Assembly: GCA_964490325.1 (NCBI GenBank)
Contig: CAZBBX010000002.1
Coordinates: forward strand, 62,001-126,000
DNA: 64,000 bases
Direction: 5' to 3'
Origin: DAOPJM01 sp964490325
GTDB lineage: Bacteria > Bacillota > Clostridia > Christensenellales > CAG-138
A program made the position numbers and the translations under genes. Shown here piece by piece: positions 31,334 to 40,633 of the stretch; positions within the stretch are counted from its first letter, which is position 1, and every line of letters begins with the position of its first letter. Under the pieces are notes generated by a model. That model was not told the origin of the DNA. It did no database searches and saw only the letters and a list, made by a program, of their open reading frames with translations.

Positions 31334-31386
31334 CGTAATTCTATTTTTTTATAGGGGAATTTGACGGCGCAGCTCTCTCTGCGCGG

Positions 31387-32019
31387 TCAGTCCACGCTTC
31401 CGTAAAAGAAAAGGTTGCCGCCGATATTTTTGTACAGTTTGCGTCCGCCCCAGCCCGTGCCCAGCCGTTTTGCACAAAAGAACAGCACGTTTTTGGGGAT
31501 GGACAGATTGCCGTTAACAAACACGTCCCGTGCATACTCCACGATCTCCGCGGGTGGGGACTGCTTGCTAAAATCGCGATGATTCAGCACGGAAAACTGC
31601 CCCTTGCGATAAACCTCCTGCCGAATGGTGGTCACGCCTCCGCCGAAGCGAGACGCCATGCAGCGGTTGTAGATGACGCAAAGGACGGCGCGATACGCCG
31701 CCTCGCCCTTGCCGCCCGCCTCGTAAAACGCCACCGTGGCTGCAAGCACCAGATCCTCCTCCGCACAGACGTAAAAGTCCGTATAGCAAGGCGGAGCAGG
31801 CGTGGGGCTTGGCGTGGGCACGGGACTTGGCGTAGGCGTGGGCGGGGGCGTGGGACTATTCGTAGGCAGCGGCAGAGCCACGCTCTTGCCGATCCTGTGC
31901 TGTATTTGCGCGACCTCCACGATCTGTGGGGGTGCGCTGCATTCCGCGCTGTCGCGGCCGCAGCCGCACAGTGCCGTCATCAGTAGGAGAAGCAGCGGAA
32001 TGACCGCTTTTCGTCGCAT
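31387..32019 (-). CDS. lipoprotein with SleB-like cell-wall hydrolase domain
   Basis: The 210-residue product starts with a lipoprotein signal ending LCGC (lipid Cys about residue 19). A Pro/Thr/Ser linker (about 50-78, PTPTPSPVPTPSPTPAPP) leads to a domain matching the SleB/CwlJ hydrolase family: EEDLVLAATVAFYEAGGKGE with the likely catalytic Glu, AVLCVIYNRC, and later GQFSV and NGNLSIPKNVLFFCA. SleB-type enzymes lyse spore cortex, but the domain also occurs in vegetative wall enzymes; the membrane-tethered form here does not decide. It stands where codY follows hslU in Bacillus. Confidence 0.85.
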   Translation of the reverse strand: MRRKAVIPLLLLLMTALCGCGRDSAECSAPPQIVEVAQIQHRIGKSVALPLPTNSPTPPPTPTPSPVPTPSPTPAPPCYTDFYVCAEEDLVLAATVAFYEAGGKGEAAYRAVLCVIYNRCMASRFGGGVTTIRQEVYRKGQFSVLNHRDFSKQSPPAEIVEYARDVFVNGNLSIPKNVLFFCAKRLGTGWGGRKLYKNIGGNLFFYGSVD

Positions 32020-32058
32020 GAGCCGCTCCTTTACGAGCAGGAGCAGGCTCCTTGCCCG

Positions 32059-33435
32059 TTACAGAATGTATTTATGGAGGTTGGTGTCCGTCCACTCGTT
32101 CGACAGATGCGCCTCGACGTATGCGCCGTCGATGGTAAGCTCCACGACGGGATGATCGCCGCCCGCATTGAACGAAATGTCGTCCAACAGGTTCTCCATA
32201 ACAGTATGCAACCTTCTCGCTCCGATATTCTCACTCGATTCATTTGCAAGGTAGGCAAAGTGTGCGATCGCCTGCAAAGCATCGTCCGTAAAGCTGATAT
32301 TCACGTTATCCGCCGATAAAAGCGCCGTATACTGCTTGGTCACGGCGTTCTCCGGTTGGGTGAGGATCTTGACAAAGTCTTCCTGCGTCAGATCCTTGAG
32401 GCGTACCCGAATGGGGAAACGTCCCTGCAGTTCAGGGATCAGATCGGACACCTTGGACACATGGAACGCTCCTGCCGCGATGAACAACATATAGTCTGTC
32501 TTGACTGGGCCGTACTTGGTGGACACGGTCGTTCCCTCCACGATGGGCAGGATGTCGCGCTGTACGCCCTCGCGGGACACGTCGGGACCGCTGCCCTGCG
32601 CGCCGCCTGCGATCTTGTCGATCTCATCGATGAACACGATGCCCTCCTGCTCGGCGCGCACCAGCGCCTCACGGGTCACCTCGTCCATGTCGATGCGCTT
32701 ATCCGCCTCCTGCTGGATGAGGATGCGCCTTGCCTCCGCCACCGTCACGCGGCGTTTCTTGGTACGCTTGGGCAGCATGTCGCCCAGCATGTCGTTGAGG
32801 TTGATCTCCATGCCGCCGCCCAGCATGGCGGCGTTCATGCTCTCCTCCACCTCGATATCGACCTGTTGATTCTCAAACTCGCCTGCGCGCAGCCGCTCAA
32901 GGAGCTGCTCGCGCTCCGTTTTGCGGCGCTGCTTCTCCTCCTCGCCGGGCGTCGGCTCCTCTGGCGTCTCCGGAACCGTTCCCATCAAAAGCTGAAACGG
33001 GTTCGGCTGCGGCTTTTGCTTTTTTGCCGTGGGATGGATCAGGTCGCAGAGTCGCTGCTCCGCCGCCGCTTCCGCCACGATCTGCACCTTGGCAAGGCGC
33101 TGCGCCTTGGCGATGCGGATGGACTCCTCCACAAGATCGCGCACGATGGATTCCACATCGCGGCCGACATAGCCCACCTCGGTGAACTTGGTCGCCTCGA
33201 CCTTGATGAAGGGTGCGTCCACAAGCTTTGCAAGCCGTCTTGCGATCTCCGTCTTGCCCACGCCCGTAGGCCCAAGCATGATGATGTTCTTTGGCGTGAT
33301 GTCCTCGCGCAGCGACTCAGGCAGGCAGTTGCGGCGATAGCGGTTGCGCAGTGCCACCGCCACGGCGCGCTTGGCCTCGTCCTGTCCGATGATGTACTTG
33401 TCCAACGCTTCTACGATCTGTCTGGGCGTAAGCAT
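32059..33435 (-). CDS. hslU: HslU, ATPase of the HslUV protease
   Basis: The 458-residue AAA+ unfoldase has Walker A GPTGVGKT (55-62), a long inserted I-domain (about 110-250, charged and with many Glu/Arg), Walker B GIVFIDEIDKI and a C-terminal tail ending LHKYIL, the peptide that docks into HslV. It unfolds proteins and feeds them to HslV. It follows hslV after two bases. Downstream is the SleB-like lipoprotein, not codY. Confidence 0.97.
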   Translation of the reverse strand: MLTPRQIVEALDKYIIGQDEAKRAVAVALRNRYRRNCLPESLREDITPKNIIMLGPTGVGKTEIARRLAKLVDAPFIKVEATKFTEVGYVGRDVESIVRDLVEESIRIAKAQRLAKVQIVAEAAAEQRLCDLIHPTAKKQKPQPNPFQLLMGTVPETPEEPTPGEEEKQRRKTEREQLLERLRAGEFENQQVDIEVEESMNAAMLGGGMEINLNDMLGDMLPKRTKKRRVTVAEARRILIQQEADKRIDMDEVTREALVRAEQEGIVFIDEIDKIAGGAQGSGPDVSREGVQRDILPIVEGTTVSTKYGPVKTDYMLFIAAGAFHVSKVSDLIPELQGRFPIRVRLKDLTQEDFVKILTQPENAVTKQYTALLSADNVNISFTDDALQAIAHFAYLANESSENIGARRLHTVMENLLDDISFNAGGDHPVVELTIDGAYVEAHLSNEWTDTNLHKYIL

Positions 33436-33437
33436 GG

Positions 33438-33971
33438 TCAGACCTCCTCGACTCGGATATTGTCGTTTGTGAAGATGCAGATCTCACTGGCGATGTGCAG
33501 TGCCTTCTCGGCGATGTCATGCGCGCTAAGCTCCGTATTCGCCTTGAGCGCCTTGGCTGCGGCCAACGCGTACAGGCCGCCTGAGCCGATGGCGGCGATG
33601 TCGTCGTCAGGCTCGATCACCTCTCCCGTACCGGAGAGGATGAGCAGGGTGTCCTTGTCCGCCGCGATCAGCATGGCCTCCAGCTTGCGCATGACCTTGT
33701 CGCTGCGCCAATCCTGCGCCAGCGCCACGGCAGCGCGGGTCAGCGAACCGCCATACATCTCCAGCTTGGATTCAAAACGGTCGCAGAGGGAAAAGGCGTC
33801 CGCCACCGAGCCTGCAAACCCCACCGCGACCCTGTCGTGGTAGATGCGCCTGACCTTCTTTGCCGTTGCTTTCATGATGGCCGTCTCGCCCATCGTGACC
33901 TGTCCGTCACCTGCTATTGCACACACGCCGTCCTTGCGCACGGCGATGATCGTTGTTCCCTTCAGGTCCAT
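33438..33971 (-). CDS. hslV: HslV, peptidase of the HslUV protease
   Basis: The 177-residue N-terminal-nucleophile hydrolase starts MDLKGTTIIAVR; cleavage before Thr6 would expose the catalytic Thr, as in Firmicutes HslV. GDGQVTMGE and KVRRIYHDRVAVGFAGSVADA are typical. Twelve copies form the proteolytic core that works with HslU. GAAGGAGGG precedes the ATG. The order trmFO-hslV-hslU is conserved in Firmicutes. Confidence 0.97.
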   Translation of the reverse strand: MDLKGTTIIAVRKDGVCAIAGDGQVTMGETAIMKATAKKVRRIYHDRVAVGFAGSVADAFSLCDRFESKLEMYGGSLTRAAVALAQDWRSDKVMRKLEAMLIAADKDTLLILSGTGEVIEPDDDIAAIGSGGLYALAAAKALKANTELSAHDIAEKALHIASEICIFTNDNIRVEEV

Positions 33972-34037
33972 ATGACCCTCCTTCGTCCAATCGTCATTTT
34001 CTTCATCTTAACACAGCTTTTTTGAAAATTCGCCGCC

Positions 34038-35333
34038 TTACAGCAATGTTTGCTTTTCTTTCACGATTCGCAGCGCATTCTCCGCCGTTGCCAAGCAGCG
34101 CTCCCGCTTGCTTGAGAAGCGCCCCTTCAATACGTCCATGATGCCAAAGGTGATGTTCATCGGCTGAAAATCCCCGCCGTTATACTCGGAGACATAGTGC
34201 CCCAAGGCGCCGATCGCCGTGGCGCTGCCAAAATCCAGCGGCGTCTGACCGCGCAGCCTGCGGCCGAGCTGTACCGCCGCCATCAAGCCGCTTGCCGCCG
34301 ACTCGACATAGCCCTCCACCCCCGTCATCTGCCCCGCAAAGCAGATGGTCGGATCGCTGTGCAGGCTGTAGTCCCAGTTGAGCAGCTTGGGGGAACTGAG
34401 AAAGGTGTTGCGGTGCATCACGCCGTAGCGGATATACTCGGCATGTTGAAGCCCCGGGATGAGGCCGAACACGCGGCGCTGCTCGCCAAACTTAAGGTTC
34501 GTTTGAAAGCCGACCAAATTGTACAGCGTACCCGCCGCATCGTCCCTGCGCAGCTGCACCACGGCAAACGGCTGCCTGCCGTCGATCGTAAGGCCTACGG
34601 GCTTCATGGGGCCATACGCCAGCGTCATATCGCCGCGCTTGGCCATGACCTCCACGGGCATACAGCCCTCGAACACGCGGGGCTGTTCAAAGTCGTGCAG
34701 GGGCGCTGTCTCCGCCGTTGTGAGCGCACGGATGAAGCGGAAGTATTCCTCCCTGTTTAGGGGGCAGTTGAGATAATCCTCGCCCCTTCCGTAGCGGGAG
34801 GCCGCAAAGATCTTGTCCTGCTCCAAAGAGTCTTTGCGGACGATGGGCGCCGCCGCGTCATAAAAATGAAGGGGCGCTCCGATGCGCGCGGCTATGGCGT
34901 CGGAGAACGCATCGCTTGTCAGCGGTCCCGTGGCAATGATGACGGGGCCATCGGGAAAGGCCGTCAGCTCCCGCCGCTCCACACGGAAACGGGGAAAGCT
35001 GTACAGCTCGTCCGTGACCAGCTGAGAAAAGCCCACGCGATCCACCGCCAGCGCGCCGCCTGCGGGTACCCGCGTCGCGTCCGCGCAGCGCAGAATGAGG
35101 GAATCCAACACGCGCAGCTCCTCCTTGAGAAGACCCACGGCGTTTTCCAATCTGTCCGAGCGCAGGGAATTGGAGCAGACTAACTCCGCAAACTCGTCTG
35201 TCGTATGCGCGGGTGTGCGCTTGACGGGCTTCATCTCAACAAGCGTGACCGAAAAGCCGCGCCTTAAGAGCTGATAGGCGGCCTCGCTGCCTGCAAGACC
35301 GCCGCCCACGACCAAGACGCTATTCTGTGTCAT
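34038..35333 (-). CDS. trmFO: methylenetetrahydrofolate-tRNA-(uracil-5-)-methyltransferase TrmFO
   Basis: The ATG at 35333 (MTQNSVLVVGGGLAGSEAA) lies inside the topA end (14-base overlap). The 431-residue flavoprotein makes m5U54 in tRNA using methylenetetrahydrofolate instead of SAM. Visible features are the FAD-binding VVGGGLAGSEAA, FAELVCSNSLRSD and the GLIPGLQHAEYIRYGVMHRN and GQMTGVEGYVESAA blocks. It is coupled to topA as in other Firmicutes. Confidence 0.96.
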   Translation of the reverse strand: MTQNSVLVVGGGLAGSEAAYQLLRRGFSVTLVEMKPVKRTPAHTTDEFAELVCSNSLRSDRLENAVGLLKEELRVLDSLILRCADATRVPAGGALAVDRVGFSQLVTDELYSFPRFRVERRELTAFPDGPVIIATGPLTSDAFSDAIAARIGAPLHFYDAAAPIVRKDSLEQDKIFAASRYGRGEDYLNCPLNREEYFRFIRALTTAETAPLHDFEQPRVFEGCMPVEVMAKRGDMTLAYGPMKPVGLTIDGRQPFAVVQLRRDDAAGTLYNLVGFQTNLKFGEQRRVFGLIPGLQHAEYIRYGVMHRNTFLSSPKLLNWDYSLHSDPTICFAGQMTGVEGYVESAASGLMAAVQLGRRLRGQTPLDFGSATAIGALGHYVSEYNGGDFQPMNITFGIMDVLKGRFSSKRERCLATAENALRIVKEKQTLL

Positions 35334-37416
35334 CGCTCTTCTTAGTGTTTCTGTAGATGTACTTGCAGTCGGCATTCGTGCAGGCGATATAGCTGCCGTT
35401 CTGCCCGACGCGCTTGACCATCACGCCGCCGCACTTGGGGCAGCGCATCTCGACGGGTCTGTCCCAGCTGACAAAATCGCAGGCGGGATACTTTTCGCAG
35501 CCGTAGAAGGTCTTGCCCTTCCTGCTGCGCTTTTTTAGGATCGCGCCGCCGCACTTGGGGCAGGCCACGCCGATCTTCTCTAAGATGGGCTTGGTGTTCT
35601 TGCACTCCGGGTAATTCGGGCAGGCCAAAAATCTGCCGTAACGCCCCATCTTGTAGACCATCTTGGCGCCGCACTTGTCGCAGACCTCGTCGGAGACCTC
35701 GTCGGGGATCTCGACCCGCTCAATGGTGTCCCAAGCCTTCTGCAGGGACTCGGAAAAGGGCTTGTAGAATGCGTCTAACAGCTCCACCCAAGAGATCGTG
35801 TTTGCCTCCACGCCGTCTAATTTATCCTCCATGTCGGAGGTGAACTTCACGTCCACGATGTCCTTGAAGTTGTCCTTCATCAGACGGGTGACGATGAAGC
35901 CCAAATCGGTGGGCATGAGGGTCTTTTTCTCGCGGGCGACGTAGCCGCGGTCAACGATGGTGGAGATGATGGGCGAATAGGTGGACGGACGTCCAATGCC
36001 CTTCTCCTCCAAGAATTTGACGAGCGTCGCCTCGGTATAGCGCGGAGGCGCCTGCGTGTAGCGCTGCTCGGGCGTGATCTTGCTTTGAGTGAAGCGGTCG
36101 CCCCGCTCCATGGGCGGAAGCTGTACCTCGCTCTCCTGCTGCTCGTCGCGCCCCTCCGTGTAGACCGCCGTAAAGCCGTCAAAGAGCACGCGCACGCCGT
36201 TGGAACGGAAGATGCAGCCGTTCGCATCGAAGCTGACCGTGCTGGACAGAACCTGCGCATCCGCCATTTGACTGGCAACAAAGCGTTCGTAGACCAGCTT
36301 GTAGAGCTTGTACTGATCGGAGCTTAGGAAGGACTTGATGGCCTTCGGCTCGTTCTCCAGACTCGTGGGACGAATGGCCTCGTGCGCGTCCTGCGCGTTG
36401 CGTCTGCCCTTAAAGATGTTGGGCGTTATTGGCACATAGCGTTCGCCGTAGGTGGCGCTGATGTAGGCCTTGGCCGCCTCCTGTGCCTCCGAAGCCACGC
36501 GCACGGAATCGGTACGGATGTAGCTGATGAGACCCTGCGCGCCCTTTTTGCCGATCTCCACGCCCTCATAGAGCTGCTGGGCGACCAGCATGGTGCGCTT
36601 GGTGGTGAAGCCTAACTTGCGCGAGGCCTCCTGCTGCATACTGCTGGTCGTGAACGGAGGCGCTGCGTGGCGCTTCTTTTCGACGGTCTTTACGTCGCTG
36701 ACCACAAAGTCCGCGCCATCGATCAAGCCAAGGATCTCGTCCGCCGCCGCCTTATCGTGCAGCTCCTGCTTTTTGCCGTCCCTGCCGTAAAACTTGGTCT
36801 CAAAGGGCTTTTTCTTTCCGTTGCCGATCAGCGCCGTGATCGTCCAGTACTCCTCCGGCACAAAGGCCAGTATCTCCTCCTCGCGGTCGCAGATGACGCG
36901 GGTGGCAACGGACTGTACGCGTCCTGCGGACAGGCCCTTTTGCACCTTTGCCCACAGGATGGGGCTGATCTTGTAGCCCACCAGCCTGTCCAGTATGCGC
37001 CGCGTCTGCTGCGCGTTGACCAGATCCATGTCGATGGAGCGCACCTTTTTGATGGAGCTTTTCACGGCGTTCGCCGTGATCTCGTTGAACACGATGCGGC
37101 ACTTGCTTGCGGGATCCAGCTTTAGGATGTTGGCAAGATGCCAAGAGATCGCCTCGCCCTCGCGGTCAGGGTCTGTTGCAAGGTAGATCTTCTTTGCGTC
37201 CTTTGCCTCCTTGCGGATATGCTCCAGTACATCGCCTCTGCCGCGCAGGGTGATGTATTTGGGAGTGAAGCCATGCTCCACGTCCACACCGAGCTGACTT
37301 TTGGGCAGGTCGCGAATGTGTCCGTTGGACGCGATCACCTTGTATTTGCTGCCAAGAAACTTTCCGATCGTCTTTGCCTTTGCGGGGGACTCTACGATCA
37401 CCAGTTCATCCGCCAT
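35320..37416 (-). CDS. topA: DNA topoisomerase I
   Basis: The 698-residue type IA enzyme relaxes negative supercoils. The Toprim domain opens with ELVIVESPAKAKTIGKFLG, the active Tyr is in SYIRTDS at about 298, and the C-terminus has three four-Cys zinc ribbons (CDKCG...CPNYPEC, CPKCG...CEKYPAC, CPKCG...CTNADC). GGAGGAAAT precedes the ATG. It overlaps trmFO by 14 bases and follows dprA by 14. Confidence 0.97.
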   Translation of the reverse strand: MADELVIVESPAKAKTIGKFLGSKYKVIASNGHIRDLPKSQLGVDVEHGFTPKYITLRGRGDVLEHIRKEAKDAKKIYLATDPDREGEAISWHLANILKLDPASKCRIVFNEITANAVKSSIKKVRSIDMDLVNAQQTRRILDRLVGYKISPILWAKVQKGLSAGRVQSVATRVICDREEEILAFVPEEYWTITALIGNGKKKPFETKFYGRDGKKQELHDKAAADEILGLIDGADFVVSDVKTVEKKRHAAPPFTTSSMQQEASRKLGFTTKRTMLVAQQLYEGVEIGKKGAQGLISYIRTDSVRVASEAQEAAKAYISATYGERYVPITPNIFKGRRNAQDAHEAIRPTSLENEPKAIKSFLSSDQYKLYKLVYERFVASQMADAQVLSSTVSFDANGCIFRSNGVRVLFDGFTAVYTEGRDEQQESEVQLPPMERGDRFTQSKITPEQRYTQAPPRYTEATLVKFLEEKGIGRPSTYSPIISTIVDRGYVAREKKTLMPTDLGFIVTRLMKDNFKDIVDVKFTSDMEDKLDGVEANTISWVELLDAFYKPFSESLQKAWDTIERVEIPDEVSDEVCDKCGAKMVYKMGRYGRFLACPNYPECKNTKPILEKIGVACPKCGGAILKKRSRKGKTFYGCEKYPACDFVSWDRPVEMRCPKCGGVMVKRVGQNGSYIACTNADCKYIYRNTKKSDDTE

Positions 37417-37430
37417 TGTATTTCCTCCAG

Positions 37431-38573
37431 TTATTCATCGAACGTTACCGTGGTATGTATGCCGTCTACTTCGTAAACTTTACCCGGCAACTGCCTAATT
37501 ATTTCCGAAAAGCACAGTTCTGTCAAGGTCGAATTCAGCTCGCCTATATCGCAGTCGATCAGCTCGCTCAGTTCGTCCGCCGTATGCTCTCCCATGCGCA
37601 AGGTCATGTATACCTGCTGCGCCAATTCTCCAAGCGTTCCAAAGGGGATCTGCTTGGCCTCCTTGGTCAGCCCCACATCGTCGCCAAGGCCTTGAAACTC
37701 TGCCAAAATATCCGCCGTGTCGAACACCGCCTTGGCTTCCCCCGCCCTGATGGCGCGGTTGGGTCCTGCGCTCAGCGGATCGGTCAGACGTCCCGGGATG
37801 GCGAACACCTCGCGCCCCTGCTCCGAAGCAAAGTTCATGGTGATCTGCGTGCCGCTCTTTTCCGCCGCCTCCACGCAGAGCACGCCCTTGCTTAGGCCGC
37901 TCATCACGCGGTTGCGTATGGGAAAATGATGCCCCAAAGGCGGCGTCTTGGGCAAAAACTCCGTTACGATGGCTCCCGCCTCCGCCACACGCTCATACAG
38001 CTGTGCGTTCTCCCGCGGAAAGACCACGTCGATGCCGCAGCCCAGCACGCCGATGACGGGCGTTTGTTCACCGCCCGCTTCCAAGGCGCCCATGCTTGCA
38101 TAGCTGTCCACTCCCGCCGCCAAGCCCGTCACCACGGTCGCGCCGTTTTCAACGAGCTGCCGTGCAAACAGCCGCGCCATGTCCTTGCCGTAGGCGCTGC
38201 AGCGCCTTGCGCCGATGACGGCAAGGGGCAGCTTCGGCTCGGCGGGGAGCTTGCCGCGGTAGAACAAAAGGCTCGGCGGGTCAAAGATCTCCGCAAGCAG
38301 CGTGGGATAGTCCTCGTCCGCAAGCGTCGTTACGCCGATGCGGTTCTTCTCCATCCAGCCCACATACCTGTCCATGAAGTCGGGCGCCGCCGCCGTGAGC
38401 AGGCGCTCCCGCACCCCCTCGGGCGTATCCGAGAAGAAGGAAAGCTGCTTCTTTGCTGCGCACTCGTAGGCCTCGGACAGATCGCCGAAGCTGTCGATCA
38501 GATCGCTAAAAAGCTTTGTGTCGTACTGCGTTGCGAAATTCAGCCACAGCCACAGCCGCGTCTCGTCCTTCAT
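37431..38573 (-). CDS. dprA: DNA-processing protein DprA
   Basis: The 380-residue protein loads RecA on incoming single-stranded DNA during transformation. It has an N-terminal SAM-like helical region, the Rossmann core with IGARRCSAYGKDMAR, VVTGLAAGVDSYA and GCGIDVVFPREN, and a C-terminal winged helix (GEHTADELSELIDCDIGELNSTLTEL, 318-350 region). With the adjacent ComM-like gene it forms the competence-related part of the block, though neither alone proves natural competence. Confidence 0.95.
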   Translation of the reverse strand: MKDETRLWLWLNFATQYDTKLFSDLIDSFGDLSEAYECAAKKQLSFFSDTPEGVRERLLTAAAPDFMDRYVGWMEKNRIGVTTLADEDYPTLLAEIFDPPSLLFYRGKLPAEPKLPLAVIGARRCSAYGKDMARLFARQLVENGATVVTGLAAGVDSYASMGALEAGGEQTPVIGVLGCGIDVVFPRENAQLYERVAEAGAIVTEFLPKTPPLGHHFPIRNRVMSGLSKGVLCVEAAEKSGTQITMNFASEQGREVFAIPGRLTDPLSAGPNRAIRAGEAKAVFDTADILAEFQGLGDDVGLTKEAKQIPFGTLGELAQQVYMTLRMGEHTADELSELIDCDIGELNSTLTELCFSEIIRQLPGKVYEVDGIHTTVTFDE

Positions 38574-38584
38574 GTATGCCCCCG

Positions 38585-40114
38585 TCAGTTCTCTCCGCTG
38601 AACAGCTCCATGCTGCGGTATTGGATCGCCTCCGCGCAGTGCTTCTGCGAGATCTGCTGCGCGCCCTCCAAGTCGGCAATCGTGCGCGCCACCTTGAGGA
38701 TGCGCTGATACGCACGCGCCGAAAGCTTGAGCCTGTCATAAGCCTGATGCAGCAGGCGTTCGCTTTCCGCGTCCAAGGTGCAGTAGCGGCGGATGCGCGG
38801 TCCATTCATCTGCGCATTGCAGTGGATGTTTTCGCCGCGGAAGCGCTCGCGCTGCACCGTTCGCGCCGCATTGACGCGGGCACGGATATCCGCCGAGCTT
38901 TCGGCGGGACGCTTGTCCGTGATCTCGCCGTAGCCGACCTCGCTCATCTCCACATAGATGTCGATACGGTCGAGCAACGGTCCGCTGACGCGATGAAAAT
39001 ACCTGCCGACCTGCATGTCGGTGCACACGCACTGCTTGGTGCGCGAACCGCGGTTTCCGCAGGGGCAGGGATTCATCGCCGCTACCAAGGTGAACGCGGC
39101 GGGATAGGTGGCGGTGGCTGCGGAACGGGAAATGGTGATCATCCCATCCTCCAACGGCTGCCGCAGCGCCTCCAAGACGTCGCGCTGAAACTCCGGAAAC
39201 TCGTCTAAAAACAGGATGCCGTTGTGTGCAAGGCTGATCTCGCCCGGCAGAGCGCGGCTGCCGCCCCCGACGATTGCGCTGGATGAAGCGCCGTGATGCG
39301 GCGCACGGAAGGGTCGCTCGGTGACCAGCCCCTTGGTGCCCCTTGTGTTGCCGACGATGGAATGGATCTTTGTGATCTCCAGCGCCTCCTCAAAGGTCAG
39401 CTCCGGCAGGATACCGGGGATGGCGCGTGCCAGCATGGTCTTTCCGGAGCCGGGTGTGCCGCACAAAAGGATGTTGTGTCCGCCCGCAACGGCGATCTCC
39501 GCCGCTCGTTTTGCGGTCTGCTGTCCCTTGATCTCGGAAAAATCCGTGCTGAAGCGCAGGGATTCGTTGGTGAACTCGCTTGGGGGGCAAGGCTCGATGA
39601 GCGTTTCGCCCCGAAGATGCTCCACAAGCTCGCGCAGGGTATGCACGGGCAGTATGGTCGCGTCCTTGATGTAGGACGCCTCCAAGGCGTTGTCCTTCGG
39701 AACGGCAAACAGTCTTTCCCCGCGGGAGAACGCGTCGATGACCATGGGCAGCACCCCGTTGATGGGGCGGACGCTGCCGTCCAGCGACAGCTCGCCCAGC
39801 ATGGTCATGCCCGCGCTCAGCAGCTGCGGGATCTGTCCCATGGCCGCCAAGGTCGCCATGGCGATGGGCAGGTCATAGACGGAGCCTTCCTTTTTGCGGT
39901 CGGCAGGCGCCAAGTTGATGGTCACACGCGCCGCGGGATAGCCAAAGCCCGAGTTTTGGATGGCCGCCTGCACACGTTCGCGGCTTTCGCGCACGGCGGC
40001 GTCGGGCAAACCGACCACCTCCACGGCAGGCAGTCCCTTGGAGATGTTCACCTCGACCATGACGGGGAAGCCTATAAGACCGTTGAGGCCGTAGCTGGGC
40101 ACCTTGGCAAGCAC
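38585..40114 (-). CDS. YifB/ComM-family magnesium-chelatase-like ATPase
   Basis: The start is GTG 40114 with AAGGAGGG 7 bases upstream. The 509-residue protein has an N-terminal Lon-like ChlI domain (NLAPADRKKEGSVYDLPIA), an AAA+ core with GTPGSGKTMLAR and LFLDEFPEF, a Cys motif CPCGNRGSRTKQC, and a C-terminal domain (SARAYQRILKVARTIADL). ComM relatives act as hexameric helicases in branch migration during transformation. It lies between dprA and the gtrA-like gene, with a 3-base gap on the latter side. Confidence 0.95.
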   Translation of the reverse strand: MLAKVPSYGLNGLIGFPVMVEVNISKGLPAVEVVGLPDAAVRESRERVQAAIQNSGFGYPAARVTINLAPADRKKEGSVYDLPIAMATLAAMGQIPQLLSAGMTMLGELSLDGSVRPINGVLPMVIDAFSRGERLFAVPKDNALEASYIKDATILPVHTLRELVEHLRGETLIEPCPPSEFTNESLRFSTDFSEIKGQQTAKRAAEIAVAGGHNILLCGTPGSGKTMLARAIPGILPELTFEEALEITKIHSIVGNTRGTKGLVTERPFRAPHHGASSSAIVGGGSRALPGEISLAHNGILFLDEFPEFQRDVLEALRQPLEDGMITISRSAATATYPAAFTLVAAMNPCPCGNRGSRTKQCVCTDMQVGRYFHRVSGPLLDRIDIYVEMSEVGYGEITDKRPAESSADIRARVNAARTVQRERFRGENIHCNAQMNGPRIRRYCTLDAESERLLHQAYDRLKLSARAYQRILKVARTIADLEGAQQISQKHCAEAIQYRSMELFSGEN

Positions 40115-40117
40115 GCT

Positions 40118-40618
40118 TCAGCCCTCCTTGGCCGCTTGCTGCGGCGCGGGCTTTGCGCGAAACACGAACAGCTTGTTGCCGATGAAGTTCAGCAGAATGC
40201 AGATCAGCGTTGCAATGAGCTTGCAGAAGAACTCGCCGTTGATGAGCTTCATCAGGAAGGCGGGACACCAAGTGTTTGCATCCCACCAAGCGGCGATGCC
40301 CAAGCCGTCGCGGAAGAGGAGCAGCAGTCCCAACGAGATCCCCAGTATGACAAGGTTCAGCGCAAGGAAGCTCAGCATCTCGCGAAGATCGCGCTTGCGT
40401 TCCTTTTTGAACGTCCACGCCGTGTTGAGCAGGTAGCTGTTGACGATGCCGCAGCAGTAGCCGATGATCTGCGCGGGCAGATACCAACTGAACAGCCAGT
40501 TGAGCAATCGGAACACGACCGTGTCCACAAGCGTGTTCAGCACGCCCACCAGCGCAAACTTGATAAACTGCCCCACGCTGCGCTTGGCGTTCTCTTTCCG
40601 TTCCATAGCTTCCATCAT
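40118..40618 (-). CDS. GtrA-like membrane protein
   Basis: The 166-residue protein has four membrane helices with the family pattern FIKFALVGVLNTLVDTVVF, a NSYLLNTAWTFKK loop and a final NFIGNKLFVFR. GtrA-like proteins are thought to help flip polyprenyl-linked sugars across the membrane. AGGAGGGG is just upstream of two adjacent ATGs (40618 and 40615). It comes last in a three-gene cassette with two large membrane glycosyltransferases, so supplying lipid-linked sugar to them is a reasonable inference. Confidence 0.88.
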   Translation of the reverse strand: MMEAMERKENAKRSVGQFIKFALVGVLNTLVDTVVFRLLNWLFSWYLPAQIIGYCCGIVNSYLLNTAWTFKKERKRDLREMLSFLALNLVILGISLGLLLLFRDGLGIAAWWDANTWCPAFLMKLINGEFFCKLIATLICILLNFIGNKLFVFRAKPAPQQAAKEG

Positions 40619-40633
40619 GCCCCTCCTATTTCG

